DNA of 32,320 bases from an uncultured Flavobacteriaceae bacterium (GTDB taxonomy: Bacteria; Bacteroidota; Bacteroidia; Flavobacteriales; Flavobacteriaceae): contig CANKZQ010000008.1 of the NCBI GenBank assembly GCA_947488345.1, forward strand, positions 1 through 32,320, written 5' to 3'. Under the pieces are notes generated by a model. It did no database searches, had not been told where the DNA came from, and saw only the letters and a program-made list of their open reading frames with translations. Below are positions 9,170 to 16,453 of this stretch, piece after piece. A program made the position numbers and the translations under genes. Every line of letters starts with the position of its first letter. Positions within the stretch are counted from its first letter, which is position 1.

Positions 9170-10846
9170 ATGTTGAGTATTGATAAATTGGGTGTTTCTT
9201 TTGTGTCAAATGATACCACAACGAAAGTGGTACATGAAATTACGTTTGAATTAGGTGAAAACGAAATATTAGGAATTGTTGGTGAGTCGGGTTCGGGTAA
9301 ATCTGTTTCTAGTTTAGCCATTTTGGGATTGTTACCCAAAAAGACGGCAGTATTAGAAGGAGAGATACGTTTCGAAAATGAGAATTGCATTGATTTCACC
9401 GAAACGCAATTTCGTGCGATCAGAGGTAATGTTATTTCGATGATATTTCAAGAACCCATGACTTCTCTAAATCCCAGTCTTACCTGTGGATATCAAGTCT
9501 TGGAAATTTTAAAACAGCATAATTCCATTACAAATAAGGAAGCAAAGGCAGAAGTTTTAACCTTGTTTAAAAAAGTGAAATTACCGAGAGTAGAAGCCAT
9601 CTTTAACCAATATCCGCATCAACTTTCTGGTGGACAGAAGCAACGTGTTATGATAGCAATGGCTATCGCTTGTAAACCCAAAATTTTAATTGCTGATGAA
9701 CCGACAACAGCCCTTGATGTAACCGTACAAAATGATATCATAACATTGTTAAAAGAATTACAACAAGAAACAAAGATGAGCATTATCTTTATTTCTCACG
9801 ATTTATCATTGGTCTCTCAAATTGCGAACAGAGTGGTCGTTATGTATCAAGGTAAAATTGTTGAACAAGGAACTGCTTTTGAAATATTTAAGACCCCCAC
9901 TCATGACTACACTAGGGCATTGATCAATTCAAAACCGAGTTTAGACAAGAGATTGCTTGAACTACCTACTGTTACTGACTTTTTAAACCAATCAATTAAT
10001 ACAACGGCCATTTCGCAAAACGAACGAGCCAAAATGCATGAGAAGATGTACGCGTCTTCACCTTTACTAGAGGTATATGATTTAAAAACCTACTTTAATA
10101 CTGATCATTCATGGTTTTCAAAGAAAAAGGAACCAGTAAAAGCAGTTGATGGAATTTCGTTGAAAATATATGAGGGTGAGACCTTGGGTTTGGTAGGAGA
10201 ATCAGGTTGTGGTAAAACAACATTTGGAAGGACTATTATGCATCTGGAAAAAGCAACGGAAGGTGCGATATTGTACAGAGGCAAAGATATTCTATCATTA
10301 TCAAAACAAGAGTTAAAGAAACTACGTAAAGAAATTCAGATTATCTTTCAAGACCCTTTTTCATCTTTAAATCCCAGAATACCTGTCGGGAAATCTATTT
10401 TAGAACCGATGAAAGTGCATCAGCTGTACACTTCAGATATAGAGAGAAAAGAAAAGGTATTCGAAATATTAGAAAAAGTAGGCCTAGAGCGGTCGAGCTA
10501 CAATCGTTATCCACACGAATTTTCTGGAGGCCAACGACAACGAATAGGAATCGCTCGAACCATAGCACTGCAACCCAAATTGATTATTTGTGATGAATCT
10601 GTTTCGGCACTTGACGTATCGGTTCAAGCCCAGGTATTGAACTTATTAAACGCCTTGAAAAAGGATTTCGGATTCACGTATATATTTATCTCACATGATT
10701 TGGCGGTTGTAAAATATATGGCAGACCAATTGGTGGTTATGAATAACGGTAAAATTGAGGAAATTGGTGATGCAGATGATATTTACCAAGCCCCAAAGAC
10801 AACATATACTCAAAAATTAATTGGTGCAATCCCTAAAGGAATATAG
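9170..10846 (+). CDS. Oligopeptide-type ABC transporter ATPase, DppD-DppF fusion
   Basis: A 558-residue protein carrying two complete cassettes of the di/oligopeptide (nickel) importer class fused in one chain, as in GsiA and YejF. Cassette 1: P-loop GESGSGKS at 38-45, LSGGQ at 152-156, ADEPTTALD at 175-183. Cassette 2: P-loop GESGCGKT at 343-350, FSGGQ at 451-455, CDESVSALD at 474-482. After each cassette lies the C-terminal extension typical of Dpp/Opp ATPases. It would sit on the cytoplasmic face and power two DppB/DppC-type permeases. No permease or binding protein lies in this window, so it is an orphan ATPase that must pair with membrane subunits encoded elsewhere. The downstream methyltransferase starts 5 bases after the stop, so the two are surely co-transcribed. 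Family firm; substrate (peptides) inferred from class and neighbours. Confidence 0.9.
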   Translation: MLSIDKLGVSFVSNDTTTKVVHEITFELGENEILGIVGESGSGKSVSSLAILGLLPKKTAVLEGEIRFENENCIDFTETQFRAIRGNVISMIFQEPMTSLNPSLTCGYQVLEILKQHNSITNKEAKAEVLTLFKKVKLPRVEAIFNQYPHQLSGGQKQRVMIAMAIACKPKILIADEPTTALDVTVQNDIITLLKELQQETKMSIIFISHDLSLVSQIANRVVVMYQGKIVEQGTAFEIFKTPTHDYTRALINSKPSLDKRLLELPTVTDFLNQSINTTAISQNERAKMHEKMYASSPLLEVYDLKTYFNTDHSWFSKKKEPVKAVDGISLKIYEGETLGLVGESGCGKTTFGRTIMHLEKATEGAILYRGKDILSLSKQELKKLRKEIQIIFQDPFSSLNPRIPVGKSILEPMKVHQLYTSDIERKEKVFEILEKVGLERSSYNRYPHEFSGGQRQRIGIARTIALQPKLIICDESVSALDVSVQAQVLNLLNALKKDFGFTYIFISHDLAVVKYMADQLVVMNNGKIEEIGDADDIYQAPKTTYTQKLIGAIPKGI

Positions 10847-10851
10847 GCAAG

Positions 10852-12411
10852 ATGACATTAACCAGAGAAGAACGTCATAGGTTTAGAAAATTACTTTTTA
10901 TATATCAAGATGGCTTAGCAATTACTGCCAATATTGTTGCATTACATCAAAATGGAGTGCTTGAGTTTTTAGAGGTGAGAAAGCAAACAACCTTGGAAGA
11001 GATTTCGACATTCTTTCCTAGTTTCCATAAAGGTTATTTAAATATATCTATACGCAGTCTTGCTTCACAGGGCTTTTTATGCTACGAGGTTTCAAATACC
11101 ACAGTTTCTATTAAGATTACTCAAAAGTTTTTTGATCTAAAGGAGTGGATTCCTATGTATGTTCACTTTGAAAAACTGTATAGCATACAGTTAGATATCT
11201 TAAGAAGTCCGTTTTCTCAATTCTCATTGAACAATATCTTTTTCGAATTTTCCAGCCAATTAAAGGCCCTCAGAACGAAGCATAAAGACCAATTATATTT
11301 CTTAGAAGAAGTCTCTAAACATCTCGAAGGAATGTTGTTGGCTCCTCTTCTCGTATATTTAAATTATCACGCCGATATTGACGATGTTGATATAAAAGAA
11401 TACATATTGACCGATACTAATTTAGTTCAATTATTTGATGATTTGGGTTTACTCTCTAACACTTCGTATACAAAAAAGGGAAACTTTTTGTTAGAGAAAA
11501 GCTATGCTTTTGGCGTGACGACTTCCTATATCCCAATTATTACAAATGTTGACACCTATTTGAGAGGTGATTTTATGCCGTTTTTTGAAAGAAACAGTCA
11601 AGGTAATGAAAAGCATGTTTTTAGAGGAATTAACGTGTGGGGTAGCGGTGGATCACATATTACTTATTTTAAAAAGATAGACTTAATCTTGAAAGATATT
11701 TTTAATAGGCCATTAGAGGAACAACCCAAAGGAATTATTGATGTTGGTTGTGGAAATGGAGCTCTATTAGAACATATGTTTCATTTAATTTGGAATGATA
11801 CCACACGTAGAAAAGACTTAGATAAAAACAAATTAATCCTAATTGGGGCCGATTACAACAAAGAAGCATTGCTGAGCACGCAAAGAAATTTAAAAAAAGC
11901 AGATGTGTGGGCAGAAGTTGTTTGGGGTGATATTGGCAACCCTAAAGAGCTAGATTCAAAACTACAAGAATTGTATGATGTAAAGTTATCAGATCTCTTG
12001 AATATTCGTTCTTTCTTAGATCATAATAGACCTTTTAACAAGCCGAATGAAAGTGTTATATCCGACCATATCTCTTCGGGTGCTTTTGCAAATAGAGGTA
12101 AATGCATTAATAATCATGATGTTGAACAAAGTCTAGTGGAACATTTCAGTAAATGGAAGCCTTATATAGAAAAGCACGGGCTCTTATTGATTGAATTACA
12201 TACAATAGATCCAAAGACGGTAAGTTTGAATTTGGGTAATACGCCCTGTACCGCTTATGACGTGACACATGGTTTTTCAGATCAATATATCGTCGAAATA
12301 GAAGTGTTTAACAATGCTGTCGAAAAAGCTGGCCTCAAAATAGACAAGGGTCAGTACTATAAATTTCCCAATTCAGAATTATCGACCGTAAGTATTAATC
12401 TTATTTCTTAG
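10852..12411 (+). CDS. Class I SAM-dependent methyltransferase, long form, possibly AprA-like
   Basis: A 519-residue protein with a Rossmann methyltransferase core in its C-terminal half. SAM motif I is IIDVGCGNGALLEHM, starting near residue 294, followed by an acidic motif II (LIGADYN) and a VWGDIG motif. The N-terminal 150 residues look like a winged-helix or dimerisation domain, as in O-methyltransferases, followed by a helical region. Segments around NVWGSGGSHITYFKK and LLNIRSFLDHNRPF remind me of the AprA-type methyltransferases of polyketide pathways, from memory only. There is no signal peptide, so it is cytoplasmic. It begins 5 bases after the ABC ATPase stop, preceded by a purine-rich AGGCAAG, so it is translationally coupled. 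Its stop overlaps the convergent thioredoxin gene by 4 bases. I do not know the substrate; no biosynthetic synthase is nearby. Confidence 0.75.
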   Translation: MTLTREERHRFRKLLFIYQDGLAITANIVALHQNGVLEFLEVRKQTTLEEISTFFPSFHKGYLNISIRSLASQGFLCYEVSNTTVSIKITQKFFDLKEWIPMYVHFEKLYSIQLDILRSPFSQFSLNNIFFEFSSQLKALRTKHKDQLYFLEEVSKHLEGMLLAPLLVYLNYHADIDDVDIKEYILTDTNLVQLFDDLGLLSNTSYTKKGNFLLEKSYAFGVTTSYIPIITNVDTYLRGDFMPFFERNSQGNEKHVFRGINVWGSGGSHITYFKKIDLILKDIFNRPLEEQPKGIIDVGCGNGALLEHMFHLIWNDTTRRKDLDKNKLILIGADYNKEALLSTQRNLKKADVWAEVVWGDIGNPKELDSKLQELYDVKLSDLLNIRSFLDHNRPFNKPNESVISDHISSGAFANRGKCINNHDVEQSLVEHFSKWKPYIEKHGLLLIELHTIDPKTVSLNLGNTPCTAYDVTHGFSDQYIVEIEVFNNAVEKAGLKIDKGQYYKFPNSELSTVSINLIS

Positions 12412-12962
12412 TCTTTAAAATCAGATTTGAATTCTTTTTGGTAGGCAATAAAATCTTCTTTAGAAGTGATTTTTTTATAAGCATTGCTACCAAATACTTT
12501 GAGATACAATTCTAATTGCTTCGCATTATGATACCCTTTAACAGGTGCTAATAAAGACGCTTTTTCATCTAAAAAAAGTATTGTTGGATAGGCAGTCACG
12601 CCGAATGCACTTGCCAATTCATGTTGGCTATTACGACCTCTTTTTTTAGCAGGATTATAATTTGGATTTGAAAATTTTTGCTCCTTAAAACTGACTTCCC
12701 CATCTCCTTCAGCATTGAATTTTACCGCATAGTAATTTTCATTGACATATTTCACGAGATCTTTTTGTTGAAATGTATTTTTATCTAACATTCTGCACGG
12801 TCCACACCAAACAGTAAACATATCCATCATGATCTTTTTAGGATTCTTCTTTTGAGCGGCTACAGCCTCTTCGAAGGTCATCCAATTAATCTTGGGATCC
12901 TCCTGTGAATTACCAGTTAAAGAAAAACCGGCTATGATAAGTACTAGTATTAATTTCTTCAT
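12408..12962 (-). CDS. Secreted thioredoxin-fold protein with WCGPC active site
   Basis: A 184-residue protein with an N-terminal signal peptide (about 1-19, ending GNSQ) and then a thioredoxin domain. The active site is WCGPC, with C53 and C56, and the cis-Pro loop is AYPT in the segment VTAYPTILFLDE. Length and the KIMMDMFTVWCGPC context fit the periplasmic thioredoxin_7/DsbD-gamma-like group of Bacteroidota, which reduce or rearrange disulfides in exported proteins. A lipobox is not evident, so it is probably a soluble periplasmic protein. It is the last gene of the minus-strand run that starts with DPP IV, 83 bases behind the POT transporter, and its stop codon overlaps that of the convergent methyltransferase. 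Partner proteins are unknown. Confidence 0.85.
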   Translation of the reverse strand: MKKLILVLIIAGFSLTGNSQEDPKINWMTFEEAVAAQKKNPKKIMMDMFTVWCGPCRMLDKNTFQQKDLVKYVNENYYAVKFNAEGDGEVSFKEQKFSNPNYNPAKKRGRNSQHELASAFGVTAYPTILFLDEKASLLAPVKGYHNAKQLELYLKVFGSNAYKKITSKEDFIAYQKEFKSDFKD

Positions 12963-13045
12963 TTATCTTATTTTCATGTATTCAGACGCAAACAACGTGC
13001 CTAAATTACAAAAAAGAAACGCTGTATTCGTTGTGTTTAGTATAC

Positions 13046-14833
13046 TTATCGGATACCATGCATTAATTTTTTTAGGATAGGGTTCATAATTACGATTAAT
13101 ATACCTGCTGCTATGGGAACAATTGTAAATATTAAAAAGAATGTTGAAAGATTATAATCTGCGGTAACTTTATCTATCATTCCGCCAAGGGAACCGGCAG
13201 CTTTTTGACCAATGGCAATAGCCAGATACCAAATACCGAACATAAAGGCAATCATTCTTCCAGGAACAAGTTTGCTTAAATATGATAGTCCAACGGGTGA
13301 TAAACAGAGTTCACCCAGTGTATGGAACAAAAAGGCAAGAATCAACCAAATCATACTCACTGATGCCGTTTTTGCGCCTTGTGGAATACCCATTGAACCA
13401 TAAGCCAATAAGGCGAACCCAAAACCGAGCAAACCTAAACCTAGGCCGTATTTCACTGCTGCACTAGGGTTGTATTTACTTTCCCACCATTTAGAAAAGA
13501 ATGGAGCAAAAGCGATTATAAAGAATGAGTTAAGAATACCAAACCATGTGGCTCCTACCTCCGTGGTATCTTTGCTAAATTCATTATTTAATTTCCAAAC
13601 AACAATTCCCCAAATAATAATAAAACTAATGGCTAAAACGATATTTGAAAACCCAATTTTCGAAAAAGTTTTTTTTGATAATAAGAAAACAACATAACTA
13701 ATGATAACGAGAGGAATAACGGTTAAAATGGCATCAATGATTTTAAACACCAATGCAGATGACCCTGTCAAATCCCTCATTGTATAATCCCTTGCAAAAA
13801 TGTTTAATGAACCAGCTGCTTGCTCAAAAGCCGCCCAAAAGAAAATAGTGAAGAAGGCAAATATGGCAACCGCGATCATTTTATCTTTTACAATCGGCGT
13901 ATATCTTCTAATTCGTGAGATGATTAGATATAGAAACAACAAAACAGCAGCAATAATAACCACGGTCGCACCTTCGAAATCACCAATAGTGAAATCGAAT
14001 AGATTTATGTTTCCAATTTTTGACATAGGATCATTGATTAACCACGTAAATCCCATTGTCGTAGTTAACCCTATAAGTATTTTATCGATCAGAGTGAAAT
14101 GGTTCAATTTATCAGACTCTTGATTATCTTGCTGTTTGCTTGGAGCCTTTTCATTGATGTTTTGAGGTAACTCCACTTCATGTTTTTTTGAAGGTTTCGC
14201 TCCGATATTTCCAAATAGATTTTTAGAGAGCCAAAATTGAATCATTCCTAAAAACATAAAAATTCCGGCAAGACCAAAACCCCATGACCAACCTACATTT
14301 TCTGCCAAATAACCGCATAGCATAATACCGAAAAAACCGCCTGCATTTACGCCCATATAAAAAATCGTATATGCTCCATCTTTTTTAGCATCATTGCCTT
14401 TATACATTTCGGAAATAACCGATGTTATATTTGGCTTGAAGAATCCTGTTCCTATAACTAATAATGCTAGCCCTAAGTATAACGTGAATTCTGTTTCAAA
14501 TGCCATTGAGACATGTCCGAGAGTCATAATAAAGCACCCTATAACAACTGCCCATCGATATCCAGTATATTTATCAGCAATATAACCTCCTAAAATAGGC
14601 GTTAAATACAGCAAAGAAGCATAAGTGCCAAATAAAGCCAAAGCATGTTCACGCGGCCAATTAGCCCATCCTGGATTATCACCAAGTAATGGAGCGGTGA
14701 GAAAAATTACCAGTAAAATACGCATTCCGTAAAAAGAGAATCGCTCCCACATTTCGGTAAAGAACAAAACGAATAATCCTGCAGGGTGCCCTAATACCTT
14801 ATCCTTAAAAAGATTTTCTATATCTGTATTCAT
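13046..14833 (-). CDS. POT family proton-coupled peptide transporter (first copy)
   Basis: A 595-residue inner-membrane protein of the major facilitator superfamily, POT/PTR (DtpT-like) branch. The hallmark ExxER motif is present as EMWERF at 27-32, and the PTR signature region with FYMGVNAGGFFGIMLCGY is seen near 160. It has about 12-14 hydrophobic segments, with a long charged cytoplasmic loop between the halves (about residues 210-245). The family imports di- and tripeptides with protons. It sits between a second POT gene and the thioredoxin gene. Its start lies 27 bases behind the terminator hairpin of the upstream POT gene, so expression depends on read-through or on a promoter overlapping the terminator. 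It is longer than the second copy at 14898-16436 and clearly diverged from it, so the pair is an old duplication or two separate acquisitions. Confidence 0.93.
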   Translation of the reverse strand: MNTDIENLFKDKVLGHPAGLFVLFFTEMWERFSFYGMRILLVIFLTAPLLGDNPGWANWPREHALALFGTYASLLYLTPILGGYIADKYTGYRWAVVIGCFIMTLGHVSMAFETEFTLYLGLALLVIGTGFFKPNITSVISEMYKGNDAKKDGAYTIFYMGVNAGGFFGIMLCGYLAENVGWSWGFGLAGIFMFLGMIQFWLSKNLFGNIGAKPSKKHEVELPQNINEKAPSKQQDNQESDKLNHFTLIDKILIGLTTTMGFTWLINDPMSKIGNINLFDFTIGDFEGATVVIIAAVLLFLYLIISRIRRYTPIVKDKMIAVAIFAFFTIFFWAAFEQAAGSLNIFARDYTMRDLTGSSALVFKIIDAILTVIPLVIISYVVFLLSKKTFSKIGFSNIVLAISFIIIWGIVVWKLNNEFSKDTTEVGATWFGILNSFFIIAFAPFFSKWWESKYNPSAAVKYGLGLGLLGFGFALLAYGSMGIPQGAKTASVSMIWLILAFLFHTLGELCLSPVGLSYLSKLVPGRMIAFMFGIWYLAIAIGQKAAGSLGGMIDKVTADYNLSTFFLIFTIVPIAAGILIVIMNPILKKLMHGIR

Positions 14834-14850
14834 AAATAGTTGTTGAGATT

Positions 14851-14886
14851 ATAAAAAAGAAAAGCCTCGCATAATTACGAGGCTTT
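14851..14886 (-). terminator. Intrinsic terminator between the two POT genes
   Basis: AAAGCCTCG at 14861-14869 pairs with CGAGGCTTT at 14878-14886 around an 8-base loop. On the minus strand it is followed by a T-rich tail (complement of 14853-14863). It ends the DPP IV-POT transcript just before the next POT gene. Confidence 0.85.
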
Positions 14887-14897
14887 AGATTATTTTA

Positions 14898-16436
14898 TTA
14901 ATGAACTTTACCCATTAACTTTTTCATCAAAGGAGAGAAAACGATGACAATTAACCCGGCTCCTAAAGCGTATTTCGCAATTAGCATAAAACCATCTGTA
15001 TAGATCCCTAAGGTATCTAAACCTCCAACATTGACATCGGTGCTTTCGACTGCTAGTTGCTTTCCTATAAAACCTACAATTTGAAACGCATAGGCTGAAG
15101 ATAAGAACCAAATTCCCATCATAAAGGCTACAATTCTTTTAGGAGATAAATCGGTTATTTTCGATAAACCTACAGGAGACATAAATAATTCACCAATAGA
15201 CAAGACTAAATACATTACTAATAAATAGGCGAAAGGAACCATTCCATTGGCATCTGCATTTCCTTTACTCAATGCCAATACGTAAAAACTTGCACCGGCC
15301 AACACCAGCCCTAGACCAAATTTATAGGGGGTTCTAGGGTTTAAGTTTTTCTTTGATAAATAGCCCCACAATAAAGAGATAGGAATTGCAAGAATAATTA
15401 TAAACATCGAATTTAAAGAGTTTGTTTGAGCTGCTGTCATAATACCATCTAAGGCAACATTTCTAGAGGCAAACAAGGTGATTACACTACCTGATAACTC
15501 ATGAAACCCCCAAAAAAGGGTCATAAAAAAGGTAATTAGTATGGCCATTATTAGCTTTTTTCTTTCATCTAAATTAACCTTTATTAATATGTTGATCATA
15601 TATATAGCGATGGCTATTCCAATAATTAAAAATATAATTCCAACTAAGTTTTTTTCTCCAATGATTGGAGTTTCTTCTGTTGTAATCGATTTGTAAGAAG
15701 ATAGAATAAATGCAATAATAGGCACGCAAAGAGTAGCAATTATTGGAATGAATGTTTTTTGAGGGATTCCTAAAATCTTCTTTTCATAAACGTCTTGGTT
15801 TGGAGGTAAACCTTTATCACCAAAAATATTCTTTTTAATGCCGCTCCAAAAGAAAACCAACCCAGTTAACATTCCAATTCCTGCTAATCCAAAACCATAA
15901 TGGTAGCCATATTTTATGGCTAACCACCCACATAATAACGGAGCAATCCAGCCTCCAATATTAATTCCCATATAAAAAATAGTAAAACCAGAATCTTTCC
16001 TCACATCACCATCCTTATATAAAGCGCCCACAAAAGTTGAGATATTTGGCTTAAAGAAGCCATTACCTACAATAATGAATGCTAAGGCTAAAAAGAAAGC
16101 AATATCATTTTCTATTGCCAACACAAAATGACCTAATGCCATTAAAATTCCACCTAAAAAAATGGAGCTTCGCATTCCTAGAATTTTGTCAGAAACTCTA
16201 CCCCCAATTACCGTTGAGGCATATACTAAGGAACCATATGATGCATAAACAGCGGCCGTCGCAAAGTCTCTATTCGATAAAGATTTAAAAATTTCTTCAA
16301 CCATATAAAGCGTTAACAACGCTCTCATTCCATAAAAACTGAAACGTTCCCAAAGTTCGGCGAAGAACAAATAGAACAATCCGGCTGGGTGCCCTAGAAT
16401 TTCTTTTTCATGCGGTTGTTTCGTAATTTCTGACAT
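14898..16436 (-). CDS. POT family proton-coupled peptide transporter (second copy, in operon with DPP IV)
   Basis: A 512-residue inner-membrane transporter with the POT ExxER motif as ELWERF at 27-32 and the conserved FYMGINIGGWIAPLLCG segment near 155. It has about 12 or more hydrophobic segments and lacks the long central loop of its neighbour. It should import di- and tripeptides with protons. It starts 17 bases after the stop of the dipeptidyl peptidase IV gene, so the enzyme that releases dipeptides and the carrier that imports them share a transcript. A strong terminator follows 12 bases after its stop. Family assignment is very secure; substrate range is inferred. Confidence 0.93.
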   Translation of the reverse strand: MSEITKQPHEKEILGHPAGLFYLFFAELWERFSFYGMRALLTLYMVEEIFKSLSNRDFATAAVYASYGSLVYASTVIGGRVSDKILGMRSSIFLGGILMALGHFVLAIENDIAFFLALAFIIVGNGFFKPNISTFVGALYKDGDVRKDSGFTIFYMGINIGGWIAPLLCGWLAIKYGYHYGFGLAGIGMLTGLVFFWSGIKKNIFGDKGLPPNQDVYEKKILGIPQKTFIPIIATLCVPIIAFILSSYKSITTEETPIIGEKNLVGIIFLIIGIAIAIYMINILIKVNLDERKKLIMAILITFFMTLFWGFHELSGSVITLFASRNVALDGIMTAAQTNSLNSMFIIILAIPISLLWGYLSKKNLNPRTPYKFGLGLVLAGASFYVLALSKGNADANGMVPFAYLLVMYLVLSIGELFMSPVGLSKITDLSPKRIVAFMMGIWFLSSAYAFQIVGFIGKQLAVESTDVNVGGLDTLGIYTDGFMLIAKYALGAGLIVIVFSPLMKKLMGKVH

Positions 16437-16453
16437 AATATATAGGGTATTTA

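Noticed and set aside
12963-13045. Loose inverted repeat (ACAACG ... CGTTGT) in the gap before the thioredoxin gene
   Set aside because: The arms are 6 bases and about 30 bases apart with no T run; not distinguishable from chance.
13470-14123. Plus-strand open frames of 75 and 107 residues opposite the first POT gene
   Set aside because: They are antisense shadows of a well-supported transporter, with no motif or plausible start context.
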